Assembly (NCBI RefSeq): GCF_014195505.1
Contig: NZ_JACIBV010000002.1
Coordinates: 310,001 to 374,000, forward strand
Direction: 5' to 3'
Length of the DNA stretch: 64,000 bases
From: Nonomuraea dietziae
GTDB lineage: Bacteria; Actinomycetota; Actinomycetes; Streptosporangiales; Streptosporangiaceae
Position numbers and translations under genes: made by a program. Positions 16,469 to 24,840 of the stretch are shown piece by piece. Numbering within the stretch: the first letter of the stretch is position 1; every line of letters starts with the position of its first letter. Below the pieces are notes generated by a model. It did not search any database, had not been told where the DNA came from, and worked only from the letters and a program-made list of their open reading frames with translations.

Positions 16469-17330
16469 GGACGGTCACCAGACTGACGCCGGGAACGGCC
16501 GCCGCGCCCAGCAGGACGAATCGCGCCGCGACCGCGCCGCCGCAACGCAGGAGGACCCTGCGGGCGGGGGCCAGGCTCCGCGCCGCGTCGATGATCATCC
16601 GGGTGCAGGACAGGTCGATGAACGACAGCTCGGCCATGTTGACGGTGATGTCGCCGTCCACCCTGATCGCCTCGGCCAGCGCCAGCGCCAGCGAGTCCTC
16701 GGCCGCCTGGTCGATCTGCCCTGCCAGCCTGATGCCCGGTGGCGCGTACTGGCGGCAGATCCGCAACAGCGGGTCGTTGTGGTAGGTGGCCGCGGCGACC
16801 GAGCGCGTATGGAAGGCCGAGACCGAGGCCAGTGTCACGGGGTCGAACCGGTCGCGGTCGTACTGGCACAGCACCGACGCGCTGGTGCCCGACAGTGCCA
16901 CCGCCATCTCCTCCTCGAACGCGGGCAGCTGCTCGATACCGCTGATCGGGCGCAGCGCCCAGCTCATGTCGAGAGCGATCCTGAGCCCCGCGTATCCCTC
17001 GCGTTCGGTCGCTGCCATCTCATCGCGCAACCACCCCATCGCGTGCTCGACCGCGAAGCTCTGCCCAGCCAGCAACCCGTCCTGACAGGCCCTGATCTCC
17101 ATCCGGCCCGCCTCGGACGTGGACTGCGTGGCGATCCCCCTGCGGTTCAGCTCGATCAGCGCTCCCTGCGGCTCCTCGCTCAACCATACGACGCGCTGGC
17201 CTCCGGCCAGGCCGTCTCTGATGTAGGCGGCGGTGAGGTCGAGCAACTCCTCGGGCTCGCCGAAGGTGAGGCAGGCGTGATCGTTGAGTCTCAAGTCCGT
17301 GATCTGCGTATCCGCATCCAACGTCATCAC
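16458..17330 (-). CDS. MEDS-domain sensor with C-terminal STAS domain
   Basis: 290 residues. Residues ~12-180 match the MEDS (DcmR-like) sensory domain: DHACLTFGEPEELLDLTAAYIRDGL near the N-terminus, a Walker-like GGQRVVWLSEEP stretch and a CQYDRDRFDP strand. Residues ~195-285 are STAS-like (IRLAGQIDQAAEDSLALAL, then LSFIDLSCTRMIIDAA, with Ser in the DLSC phosphoacceptor region). Actinomycete MEDS proteins are thought to sense small molecules and feed sigma-factor partner switching. Co-translated with the kinase-STAS fusion. Confidence 0.85.
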   Translation of the reverse strand: MMTLDADTQITDLRLNDHACLTFGEPEELLDLTAAYIRDGLAGGQRVVWLSEEPQGALIELNRRGIATQSTSEAGRMEIRACQDGLLAGQSFAVEHAMGWLRDEMAATEREGYAGLRIALDMSWALRPISGIEQLPAFEEEMAVALSGTSASVLCQYDRDRFDPVTLASVSAFHTRSVAAATYHNDPLLRICRQYAPPGIRLAGQIDQAAEDSLALALAEAIRVDGDITVNMAELSFIDLSCTRMIIDAARSLAPARRVLLRCGGAVAARFVLLGAAAVPGVSLVTVHDR

Positions 17331-17513
17331 GCCACCATCCCCACCGCGGGCCCTGTGCCGCGTTCCGCACCGTCAACCGCCCAAGGATAGTGATCAATCG
17401 TCCTGGCGGAGGCGTCAATGCCACACACCCTCAGCCGCCTCCCCTACCCTCAGACCGGACGCTCACCAGGCGCGCGCCGGTTTCGGCCGGCGCGGCGGTG
17501 GAAGGAGCGCTGT

Positions 17514-18665
17514 GTGACAGACGTCTGGGATGTGCTGGTCGTCGGCGGCGGCCCCGCGGGCGCGGCCGCCGCCCTCCGCGCCAAGCAACTGCGTCCCGGC
17601 GCCGCCGTGCTGCTGCTGGACCGCGACGACTTCCCCCGCGACAAGGCCTGCGGCGACGGCATCGCCGCCCACGGCAGGGACGAGCTCGGCCTGCTTGGCC
17701 TGCCCGACCTCATCGCCGACTACCGGCCGACGCAGCGCCTGTCGGTCATCTCCCCCGGCGGAGTACGGGTGTCGGCCAGGGTCGCCCGCCCCAACCACGT
17801 CGTGCCCCGCATGGTGTTCGACGCCCGCCTGGTGGAGGCGGCCCGCGCTCGCGGCGTGGTGGTGCGCCGCCACCGCGTCCGCTCCCTGACCTCCCAGGAC
17901 GGCAGGGTCGTCGTGGACGGCGAGCTGACCGCCCGCTCCGTCGTCGCCGCCGACGGAGCCCACTCCACGCTGCGGCGCCTGCTCGGCGCCCGTCCCACAC
18001 CCGAACGACACACCGCCATCGCCGTCCGCGGCTACGCCGACATGCCCGACGACGAGGACGCCCAGCTCATCGCCATGCAGCGGGCAGGCTGGCCGGCCTA
18101 CGCCTGGGCCTTCCCGATCGGCGACGGCACCGCCAACGTCGGCTTCGGCATGCTGCTGCCGACCCTGCACGCCACGGGCCTGCCGGGACGGCAGGTGCTG
18201 CACGGCAGGCTGGCCGAGCTGCTGCCGCACCTGCCCGCCCGCGACCTGCGCGCCCACCACCTGCCGCTGTCGCCGGGCCGCCCGAAGCCCGGCGTCGGCA
18301 AGGTGCTGTTCGCGGGCGACGCCGCCAGCCTCATCAACCCCCTCACCGGCGAGGGCATCTACTACGCGCTGCTGTCGGGCAGGCTCGCCGGCGAGGCGGC
18401 CGTCCTGTCCGCGGGCGACCCGCTGACCGCCTACCGGCGCCGGCTGCGCGCCGCCCTCGGCAGGCACCTGCTCACCACCGACGTGCTGGCCCGCGCCGCG
18501 CAGTCGCCCGGCTTCATCGACGCGGCGATCGCCACGGCCGCCCGCCGTCCGGAGGTCTTCGACCTGCTGGTCGAGGTCGGCCTCGGCGCGGGGACGGTGC
18601 CCGCGCCGCTGGCGGCGGCCGTCGTGAGCCGCTGGATCAGGACGAACCTGGGCGCGCGCGGCTAG
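17514..18665 (+). CDS. geranylgeranyl-reductase-family FAD oxidoreductase
   Basis: 383 residues. The FAD-binding GGGPAGAAAALRAK is at the N-terminus; the family marker DFPRDKACGDGIAAHG follows at about 43-58. VVAADGAHSTLRRLLG is the DG motif and LFAGDAASLINPLTGEGIYYAL the GD motif. Such enzymes saturate prenyl double bonds or hydroxylate aromatic rings. GTG 17514 has AAGGAG at good spacing. Next to UbiA and type III PKS genes, it is a candidate for reducing the prenyl chain of the cluster product (inference). The stop overlaps the convergent UbiA stop by 4 bases. Confidence 0.87.
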   Translation: MTDVWDVLVVGGGPAGAAAALRAKQLRPGAAVLLLDRDDFPRDKACGDGIAAHGRDELGLLGLPDLIADYRPTQRLSVISPGGVRVSARVARPNHVVPRMVFDARLVEAARARGVVVRRHRVRSLTSQDGRVVVDGELTARSVVAADGAHSTLRRLLGARPTPERHTAIAVRGYADMPDDEDAQLIAMQRAGWPAYAWAFPIGDGTANVGFGMLLPTLHATGLPGRQVLHGRLAELLPHLPARDLRAHHLPLSPGRPKPGVGKVLFAGDAASLINPLTGEGIYYALLSGRLAGEAAVLSAGDPLTAYRRRLRAALGRHLLTTDVLARAAQSPGFIDAAIATAARRPEVFDLLVEVGLGAGTVPAPLAAAVVSRWIRTNLGARG

Positions 18666-19504
18666 GCGGTGAGCCTGGCGCCGTTGGCGACCAGCAGCGC
18701 GACGTCGATGCCGGCCACCGCTATCGCGGCGACGAAGGGGGCCTTCGGCCACCTGCCCGCGGCCGGCAGCCCCGCCGTCAGTCCCGCCGCCGTCGTCGCG
18801 CCCGCGGCGGCGAGCGCGACCCAGGCGGCGGGCGTCGCGCCGTACGAGCCGAAGGCCAGCAGCGCGGTGGCGGCCAGCAGCGGCAGCGGCACCAGCGCCG
18901 AGACCCGTGCGCGCCCGAGCCGCTGCGGCCAGCCGCGCACGCCGGCGGCCAGGTCGGAGGCGATGTCGGGCAGCACGTTGGCCAGGTGCGCGCCCACTCC
19001 CAGCAGGGCCGCGGCCAGCACGACCCACCAGGACGGCCACGGCCCGCCGGGCAGCCCGAGCGTCACGAAGGCCGGCAGCGCGCCGAACCCCACCGCGTAC
19101 GGCAGCCAGGACAGCCGCGTCGCCTTCACCCCGAGGTCGTAGGCCCACGCCGCCACGACGCCCACCAGATGCGCCAGGCCCGCGACCACCCCCGAGGCCA
19201 GCGACAGCGGCACGCACAGCGCGAGCGCCACGACCGCCGCGTCACGCACCGCCGTCGCGCTCACCACACCTGCGACGACCGGCTTGTCCGTGCGTCCCGC
19301 GGCCGTGTCGCGACCGGCGTCGACCGCGTCGTTGCACCATCCGATCGACAGCTGACCGGTCAGGACCGCGGCGAACACCAGCACGCATCCGGCCGCGTCG
19401 CGGCCGCTCGCGACGGCCAGCACGGTGACCAGAACGGTGACCGCGAGCGTCGGTCCCGGATGGCAGCTACCGGCCAGCCCCCTGAGCGCGCGCGCCGTGC
19501 CCAT
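18662..19504 (-). CDS. UbiA-family aromatic prenyltransferase
   Basis: 280 residues, about eight TM helices. Both Asp-rich signatures are present: WCNDAVDAGRD (Asn58, Asp59, Asp62, Asp66) for Mg-diphosphate binding, and YDLGVKATRLSWLPYAVGF near 122-140. Expected reaction: prenyl transfer from an allylic diphosphate to an aromatic ring or hydroxyl, here probably the type III PKS product. It is transcribed divergently from the PKS; three 15-bp repeats occupy the shared intergenic region. Confidence 0.9.
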   Translation of the reverse strand: MGTARALRGLAGSCHPGPTLAVTVLVTVLAVASGRDAAGCVLVFAAVLTGQLSIGWCNDAVDAGRDTAAGRTDKPVVAGVVSATAVRDAAVVALALCVPLSLASGVVAGLAHLVGVVAAWAYDLGVKATRLSWLPYAVGFGALPAFVTLGLPGGPWPSWWVVLAAALLGVGAHLANVLPDIASDLAAGVRGWPQRLGRARVSALVPLPLLAATALLAFGSYGATPAAWVALAAAGATTAAGLTAGLPAAGRWPKAPFVAAIAVAGIDVALLVANGARLTA

Positions 19505-19520
19505 CGTCCGTCACACCCAC

Positions 19521-19565
19521 TCGATCATAGGCAGCTCGATCATAGGCAGCTCGATCATAGGCAGC
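19521..19565. repeat. 3 x 15-bp exact tandem repeat in PKS/UbiA intergenic region
   Basis: Three identical copies of TCGATCATAGGCAGC lie between the divergent UbiA (start 19504) and PKS (start 19644) genes. They are A+T-richer than the surroundings and positioned like regulator iterons. Confidence 0.75.
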
Positions 19566-19643
19566 GAGGATTCATGCCATCCCATGGGCATAGTAGCCAC
19601 CGGTTCGGGCACCCTTCCGGCAACCGCTACCGGAGGGCCTTCG

Positions 19644-20702
19644 ATGACCTGGATCGCAGCCGTTCACGGCGTCCTGCCCCCCAACCGCTACCCGCAGGCC
19701 GACCTCACCACACTGGCGGCCCGATCCTTCCTCCCCGAGGGCGCCGACCGGCGCCTGCTCGAGCGCCTGCACGCCGGCGCCAAGGTCGACCAGCGCCACC
19801 TGGTGCTGCCCCTGGAGGAGTACGCCAAGCTCGACGGGTTCGGGGCGGCCAACGACGTCTTCGTCACCGCCGCCGTCGACCTGGGGGTCGAGGCGGTCGC
19901 GGGCGCGCTGGAGCAGGCCGGCCTCTCCCCCGCGGACGTCGATCTGATCATGTTCACGTCGGTCACCGGCGTCGCGGCGCCCTCGATCGAGGCCAGGGTG
20001 GCGGGCCGCCTCGGGATGCGGCCCGACGTCAAGCGGATCCCGATCTTCGGCCTCGGCTGCGTCGCGGGCGCGGCCGGCATCTCCCGTCTGCACGACTACC
20101 TGCGCGGCTGGCCCGACCACGTCGCCGTGCTGCTCTCGGTCGAGCTGTGCTCCCTCACCCTGCAGCGCGGGGACGCCTCGCCCGCCAGCCTGGTGGCCAG
20201 CGCCCTGTTCGGCGACGGCGCCGCCGCCGTCGTGGTCTGCGGCTCCGGACGCCCCGCCAGGACGGGCGCGCCCACCGTGATCGCCACCCGCAGCCACCTC
20301 TATCCCGACTCCGAACAGGTCATGGGCTGGGAGGTCAGGGACAGCGGCTTCGGCGTCGTGCTCGACGCGGGCGTCCCCGACGTGGTGCGCACCTACCTCG
20401 CCGACGACGTGCACGGCCTGCTGGCCGACCACGACCTCACCACGAAGGACATCGCGGCCTGGGTGTGCCACCCGGGTGGACCCAAGGTGCTCGAGGCCGT
20501 GGCCGACGCCCTCGACCTGCCCGCCGGGGCTCTCGACCTGACCTGGCGCTCCCTGGCCGCCATCGGCAACCTGTCCTCCGCCTCCGTCCTGCACGTGCTG
20601 CGCGACACGCTGCGCCTTCGTCCACCGCCGTCCGGGACCCCCGGGCTGCTCGTCGCGATGGGCCCGGGGTTCTGCTCCGAGCTCGTCCTGCTGCGCTGGT
20701 AG
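19644..20702 (+). CDS. type III polyketide synthase (alkylresorcinol/quinone-type)
   Basis: 352 residues. The catalytic triad is intact: Cys139 in FGLGCVAGAAG, His276 in WVCHPGGPKVLEAV and Asn309 in IGNLSSASVL. The C-terminal GPGF loop (VAMGPGFCSEL) is present. It condenses an acyl-CoA starter with malonyl units. The neighbours (ICMT-type methyltransferase, FAD hydroxylase, UbiA, reductase) fit phenolic lipid or alkylhydroquinone biosynthesis, as in srsABC of Streptomyces griseus and the agq cluster of Actinoplanes missouriensis, rather than THN synthase. ATG 19644 has CGGAGGG upstream. Confidence 0.92.
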   Translation: MTWIAAVHGVLPPNRYPQADLTTLAARSFLPEGADRRLLERLHAGAKVDQRHLVLPLEEYAKLDGFGAANDVFVTAAVDLGVEAVAGALEQAGLSPADVDLIMFTSVTGVAAPSIEARVAGRLGMRPDVKRIPIFGLGCVAGAAGISRLHDYLRGWPDHVAVLLSVELCSLTLQRGDASPASLVASALFGDGAAAVVVCGSGRPARTGAPTVIATRSHLYPDSEQVMGWEVRDSGFGVVLDAGVPDVVRTYLADDVHGLLADHDLTTKDIAAWVCHPGGPKVLEAVADALDLPAGALDLTWRSLAAIGNLSSASVLHVLRDTLRLRPPPSGTPGLLVAMGPGFCSELVLLRW

Positions 20703-20708
20703 GCGCCG

Positions 20709-21248
20709 ATGCCCTGGTACTCGCTCCTCATCGTGCTCGTCGGCCTGGAGCGCCTGGCCGAACTCGTCGTCGCCCGCCGCAACGCCAAGTGGAGCATGGC
20801 GCGCGGCGGAGTCGTGCGCGGGCAGGGCCACTACCCCTGGATGGTGGCCCTGCACACCGGCCTGCTGGCCGGCTGCCTGCTCGAGGTCCACCTGGCGGAC
20901 CGGCCCTTCGTCCCGGCCCTCGGCTGGCCGATGCTGGCCCTCGTCGTCGCCGCCCAGGCGCTGCGCTGGTGGTGCATCCGCGCCCTCGGCCCCCGCTGGA
21001 ACACCCAGGTGATCGTGGTGCCAGGGCTGCCCCTGGTCACCTCAGGCCCCTACCGGTTCAGCCGGCTGCCCCACCCGAACTACGTGGCCGTCGCCGTCGA
21101 AGGCGCCGCGCTCCCCCTCGTGCACGGCGCGTGGGTCACGGCGCTGACCTTCACCGTGCTCAACGCCGCCCTGATGGTGGTGCGGATCCGCTGTGAGAAC
21201 GAGGCGCTCGCCACCCTGGCCGACGGACCCAGACCGGCCACCTCGTGA
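20709..21248 (+). CDS. isoprenylcysteine carboxyl methyltransferase-family O-methyltransferase (SrsB/AgqB-like)
   Basis: 179 residues with about four or five TM segments. The conserved C-terminal SAM-binding signature GPYRFSRLPHPNYVAVAVEGAALPL is followed by RIRCENEAL. Despite the family name, homologues next to type III PKS genes methylate phenolic hydroxyls of alkylresorcinols. It begins 6 bases after the PKS stop and overlaps the FAD enzyme by 4 bases, so the three are one operon. Confidence 0.88.
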   Translation: MPWYSLLIVLVGLERLAELVVARRNAKWSMARGGVVRGQGHYPWMVALHTGLLAGCLLEVHLADRPFVPALGWPMLALVVAAQALRWWCIRALGPRWNTQVIVVPGLPLVTSGPYRFSRLPHPNYVAVAVEGAALPLVHGAWVTALTFTVLNAALMVVRIRCENEALATLADGPRPATS

Positions 21249-22260
21249 TCGACATCATCGTCGCGGGCGGCGGCCCCGCCGGTCTGGCCACCGCGATCCA
21301 CGCGGCGCTGGCCGGCATGGACGTCGTCGTCGTCGAACCGCGCGCCGCCCCCGTCGACAAGGCCTGCGGCGAAGGGCTGATGCCGGGTGGCGTGGCCGCG
21401 CTGCGGGCCATGGGCGTCCAGGTCGGCGGCCATCCCCTGCAAGGCATCGACTACATCGACGCGGCCACCCGCGCCAGGGCCAGCTTCCGCCACTCCCCTG
21501 GGCGCGGCGTGCGGCGCACCGAACTGCACGCCGCGCTGACGGCGCGCGCCGCCGGGCTCGGCATCCCGATCGTCACCGGGAAGATCACCCAGGCCCGCCA
21601 GGACGAGCACGGCGTCGAGGCGGCGGGGCTGCGGGCCAGGTGGCTCGTGGCCGCCGACGGCCTGCACTCGCCGCTGCGCGCCTGGCTCGGCCTCGGCCTG
21701 CCCGATCGCCGCCCCCACCGCTACGGCCTGCGCAGGCACTACCACGTCGCCCCCTGGTCCGACTACGTCGAGGTCCACTGGTCACAGGGCGGAGAGGCGT
21801 ACGTGACCCCGGTCGGCGACGACCTCGTGGGAGTGGCGATCCTGACCTCACAGCGGCGCGGCTACGACGAGCATCTGGCCGCCTTCCCCGCGCTCCTGGA
21901 CAGGCTCGCGGGCCCCGCCGCGACCCCCGTGCGCGGCGCGGGGCCCCGCTGCGCCAGCGCGTGCGCACCCGCGTGGCAGGCCGCGTCCTGCTCGTCGGCG
22001 ACGCCGCCGGATACACCGACGCCATCACCGGCGAGGGCCTGTGCCTTGCCGCCCTGTCGGCGCGCGCCCTCGTGCGCTGCCTGGCCGCCGGCCGCCCCCA
22101 GGACTACGAGCGGGCGTGGCGGCGCCTGTCGCGCACGCACCGCCTGCTCACCGGAGCCCTGCTGAGGGCCGCGCACCGGCCGGGTACCGCCCGCCTGGTC
22201 GTCCCCGCCGCCGCGCGCCTGCCCGCGGTGTTCACCACCGTGGTGCGCGCACTGGCCTGA
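21245..22260 (+). pseudogene. FAD-dependent monooxygenase (SrsC/AgqC-like) with a -1-type frameshift
   Basis: The first frame runs 21245-21946 with FAD motif VAGGGPAGLATAIHAALAG, DKACGEGLMPGG and VAADGLHSPLR. After a G4C4 tract (21940-21947) the protein continues in another frame with LLVGDAAGYTDAITGEG (GD motif) and the family C-terminus to a stop at 22260. One missing G or C in the tract explains this; with it restored the enzyme would be about 338 residues and complete. It may be a sequencing error, a phase-variable tract or a true null. Expected role: hydroxylation of the alkylresorcinol ring to a hydroquinone. Overlaps the methyltransferase by 4 bases. Confidence 0.82.
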
Positions 22261-22307
22261 ACGGCGCGCCCGCTCCGGCTCCTCGATCCTGCGTCCTCGA
22301 TCCTGCG

Positions 22308-22381
22308 TGCCGCCCCAGGGATTCGAACCCTGACTGTCCGCGATCTGAACACGGTGCCTCTCCCAGTTGGGCTAGAGCGGC
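22308..22381 (-). tRNA. tRNA with anticodon CAG and short variable loop (tRNA-Leu-like, atypical)
   Basis: A full cloverleaf can be drawn over 74 nt. The acceptor stem has 7 pairs (one G-U) and the D-arm contains GG. The anticodon stem has 5 pairs around loop TTCAGAT (anticodon CAG at 34-36), the variable loop is 5 nt, and the T-arm has 5 pairs with loop TTCGAAT. The discriminator is A; CCA is not encoded. CAG reads CUG (Leu), yet bacterial tRNA-Leu is class II with a long variable arm, so this is either a divergent isoacceptor or a tRNA-like gene. No integrase is nearby. Confidence 0.75.
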
Positions 22382-22818
22382 CTTGCTGAAGTGCCCGTCG
22401 CGGTGCCCGCTCGGCAGCGGGCCCTCCCACGGGCTCTGCCGATGCCGCCGCGTGGCCGGCGAGCGCTGGCAGCCATCGGGCGGCGCAGGAAACGACCGCC
22501 CGGGAAGGGAAGACTGAGGCCAATGGAACGAAAGAGCCGCCAGGACGACTGTCCACGGCGGCCACAGGAGCGATCCCCGAAAGGACTACCCGAGAGCCCG
22601 CCAGGACAGCAGGGCAAGCCAACTCAGCTGGAGAATCACGACCGCCCCTTTCCTGTTCCACCGTTGATCCGGCTCTTTTCCGATGTCACGACAGTAACCC
22701 GCGCGATTCCGGCGTCGCCACTCATTTAAATCGGCCGCAGTGCCTCACGCCCGCGACCGGTGAGCGCCCTGTGCGCCCTGCACACCCGCCGTCGCCGCCG
22801 ACCACGTACGGTGCCCCC
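22382..22818. other. intergenic region without a recognisable gene
   Basis: About 440 bases between the tRNA 5' end and hyuA. Open frames here lack ribosome-binding sites and any similarity. It must contain the promoters of the minus-strand tRNA and of hyuA; I see no clear -35/-10 pair. Confidence 0.5.
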
Positions 22819-24840
22819 ATGACTTATCGCGTCGCCATGGACATCGGCGGCACCTTCACCGACGTGGTCTGTTACGACGAGCGGAGCGGCGCCGTCGTGG
22901 CCTCGAAGGCGCCGACCACCCCGGGAGACCTCGCCGAAGGCGTCTTCGCCGCGCTCGGCCGCGTCGTGGACGACCCCGCGCGCATCTCCTTCTTCGTGCA
23001 CGGCACCACCCAGGGACTCAACGCCCTCCTCGAACGCAAGGGCGCCCGCGTCCTGCTGCTCACCAGCGCCGGCGCCCGCGACGTCTACCAGATCGCCCGC
23101 GGCAACCGCGACCGCATGTTCGACCTGCGCTACCGCAAACCCACCCCGCTGGTGCCCCGTGGCGACGTGATGGAGGCGGCAGGCCGCCTCGACTGGCGCG
23201 GCGAGGAGCTCCACCCCCTCGACGAGCAGGCCGTACGGCAGGCCGCCCATCGCGCCAGAGCCGAGGGCTTCGACGCCGTCGCCGTCACCCTCCTGTTCTC
23301 CTACGTCAACCCGGCCCACGAGATCCGCGCGGGGCAGATCCTCGCCGAGGAGCTCGGCGACGACGTCCTCGTCGTGCTCAGCCACGAAGTCGCCAGGGAG
23401 TGGCGCGAGTACGAGCGCACCTCCTCGGCCGTGCTCGAGGCCTACACGGGCCCCGTCGTCCGCGCCTACCTCGCCAGGATCGAGCAGCGCTTCGCCCAAC
23501 GCGGTCTCACCGTCCCCGTTCACGTCATGCAGTCGTCCGGCGGCCTGGTCAACGCCGGCTACGCGATGAGGCGCCCCCTGCAGACCCTCCTGTCGGGACC
23601 GGTCGGCGGGACCATGGGCGGGGTCGCCGCCGCCCGCCTGCTCGGCCGCGACAACGCCATCTGCGTCGACATGGGCGGCACCTCCTTCGACGTCTCCCTC
23701 GTCGTCGGCGGGCGGCCCGACGTCAGCGCCGAGGCCCGCATCGAGGGCTTTCCCGTCCTGATGCCCATCGTCAACCTCCACACCATCGGCGCGGGCGGCG
23801 GCTCCATCGCCTACGCCGAGGCGGGCGCGCTGCGCGTCGGCCCCGAGTCGGCGGGGGCGGTACCGGGACCGGCCTGTTACGGCAGGGGCGGCACCCGGCC
23901 CACCGTGACCGACGCCAACGTCGTCCTCGGCCGGGTCGACCCCGCCTGGTTCGCCGGCGGCCTCATGCGGCTCGACACCGACGCGGCGGGCGAGGCCGTC
24001 GCCACCCTCGCCGCAGAGCTCCACATGGACCCCCTGCAGCTGGCCGAGGGCATCTGCGACGTCGCCAACGCCAAGATGGCGCAGGCCATCCGCACGCTCA
24101 CGGTCGAGCACGGCGTGGAGCCGCGCGAGTTCGCCCTGGTCGCCTTCGGCGGCGCGGGCGCCATGCACGCCGTCTTCATCGCCAGGGAGCTCGGCATCGG
24201 CGAGGTCGTCGTCCCCCGCTTCCCCGGCGCCTTCTCCGCGTGGGGCATGCTCGAGGCCGACGTGCGGCGCGACCTGACCCACCCCTACTTCCGCCAGCAG
24301 GACGACCTCGACGGCCGCGACATGGCCGCCGCCCTTGCCGAGCTGCACCGCCAGGCCGAGTCCGCCCTCACCGGGCAGGGCGTCCCCCGCTCCAGGCAGC
24401 GCGTCGAGCACGCCGTCGACATGCGCTACGAGGGCCAGGACTACACCCTCACCATCCCGCTCACCGGCGCGGACGAACCGGCGGGCGAGGGCTTCCTCCA
24501 GACCGTCGCCCAGCGCTACGCCGAGGCCCACACCAGCCGCTACGGCCACGCCACCCCCGAGGCCCCCGTCGAGTTCGTCATGCTGCGCAGCACCGGCTTC
24601 GGCACCTTCCCCAGGACCGCCACCGCCGCGCCCACCACCGAGGAGCACCCGCCCGCCGTACGGGACGTCATCTTCGACGGGCAGGTCCACCGCACCCCGG
24701 TCCTGCGCAGGAACGCCATCGACGGCGAGCTGGAAGGTCCCGCGATCATCGTCGAGGAGACCGCCACCACCGTCGTCCCGCCCGGCTGCCTCGCCGCCCT
24801 CGACGCCAACGGATTCCTGATCATCAAGGTGACCTCATGA
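22819..24840 (+). CDS. hyuA: hydantoinase/oxoprolinase family protein, subunit A
   Basis: 673 residues. The ASKHA-type ATPase elements are intact: phosphate-1 MDIGGTFTDVV (about residues 7-17), phosphate-2 VDMGGTSFDVSLV (about 282-294) and IGAGGGSIA (about 322-330); HGTTQGLNALLERKGA is the family N-terminal marker. It performs ATP-dependent opening of a cyclic amide (hydantoin, 5-oxoproline or related ring). ATG 22819 is chosen because MTYRVAMDIGG starts the fold. Stop overlaps the B-subunit start as ATGA, as expected for an obligate A-B complex. Confidence 0.92.
   Translation: MTYRVAMDIGGTFTDVVCYDERSGAVVASKAPTTPGDLAEGVFAALGRVVDDPARISFFVHGTTQGLNALLERKGARVLLLTSAGARDVYQIARGNRDRMFDLRYRKPTPLVPRGDVMEAAGRLDWRGEELHPLDEQAVRQAAHRARAEGFDAVAVTLLFSYVNPAHEIRAGQILAEELGDDVLVVLSHEVAREWREYERTSSAVLEAYTGPVVRAYLARIEQRFAQRGLTVPVHVMQSSGGLVNAGYAMRRPLQTLLSGPVGGTMGGVAAARLLGRDNAICVDMGGTSFDVSLVVGGRPDVSAEARIEGFPVLMPIVNLHTIGAGGGSIAYAEAGALRVGPESAGAVPGPACYGRGGTRPTVTDANVVLGRVDPAWFAGGLMRLDTDAAGEAVATLAAELHMDPLQLAEGICDVANAKMAQAIRTLTVEHGVEPREFALVAFGGAGAMHAVFIARELGIGEVVVPRFPGAFSAWGMLEADVRRDLTHPYFRQQDDLDGRDMAAALAELHRQAESALTGQGVPRSRQRVEHAVDMRYEGQDYTLTIPLTGADEPAGEGFLQTVAQRYAEAHTSRYGHATPEAPVEFVMLRSTGFGTFPRTATAAPTTEEHPPAVRDVIFDGQVHRTPVLRRNAIDGELEGPAIIVEETATTVVPPGCLAALDANGFLIIKVTS

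Noticed and set aside
19521..19565. The 15-bp repeats as a CRISPR array
   Set aside because: There are no spacers, the unit is too short and no cas genes are present.
19644..20702. Assignment of the type III PKS as RppA (tetrahydroxynaphthalene synthase)
   Set aside because: The coupled ICMT methyltransferase, FAD hydroxylase and UbiA fit alkylresorcinol/hydroquinone clusters; no P450 or cupin of a THN pathway is adjacent.
17390..21196. A 1,268-codon open frame over the reductase, UbiA and PKS genes
   Set aside because: It is extremely Arg/Pro/Ala-rich with no domain, and lies out of frame with three well-conserved enzymes; it reflects high third-position G+C.
22308..22381. The tRNA as an attachment site of an integrated element
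   Set aside because: No integrase and no duplicated tRNA 3' end are visible within the window.
22391..22729. A 112-codon ORF between the tRNA and hyuA
   Set aside because: Arg/Pro-rich low complexity, no ribosome-binding site and no protein-like pattern.
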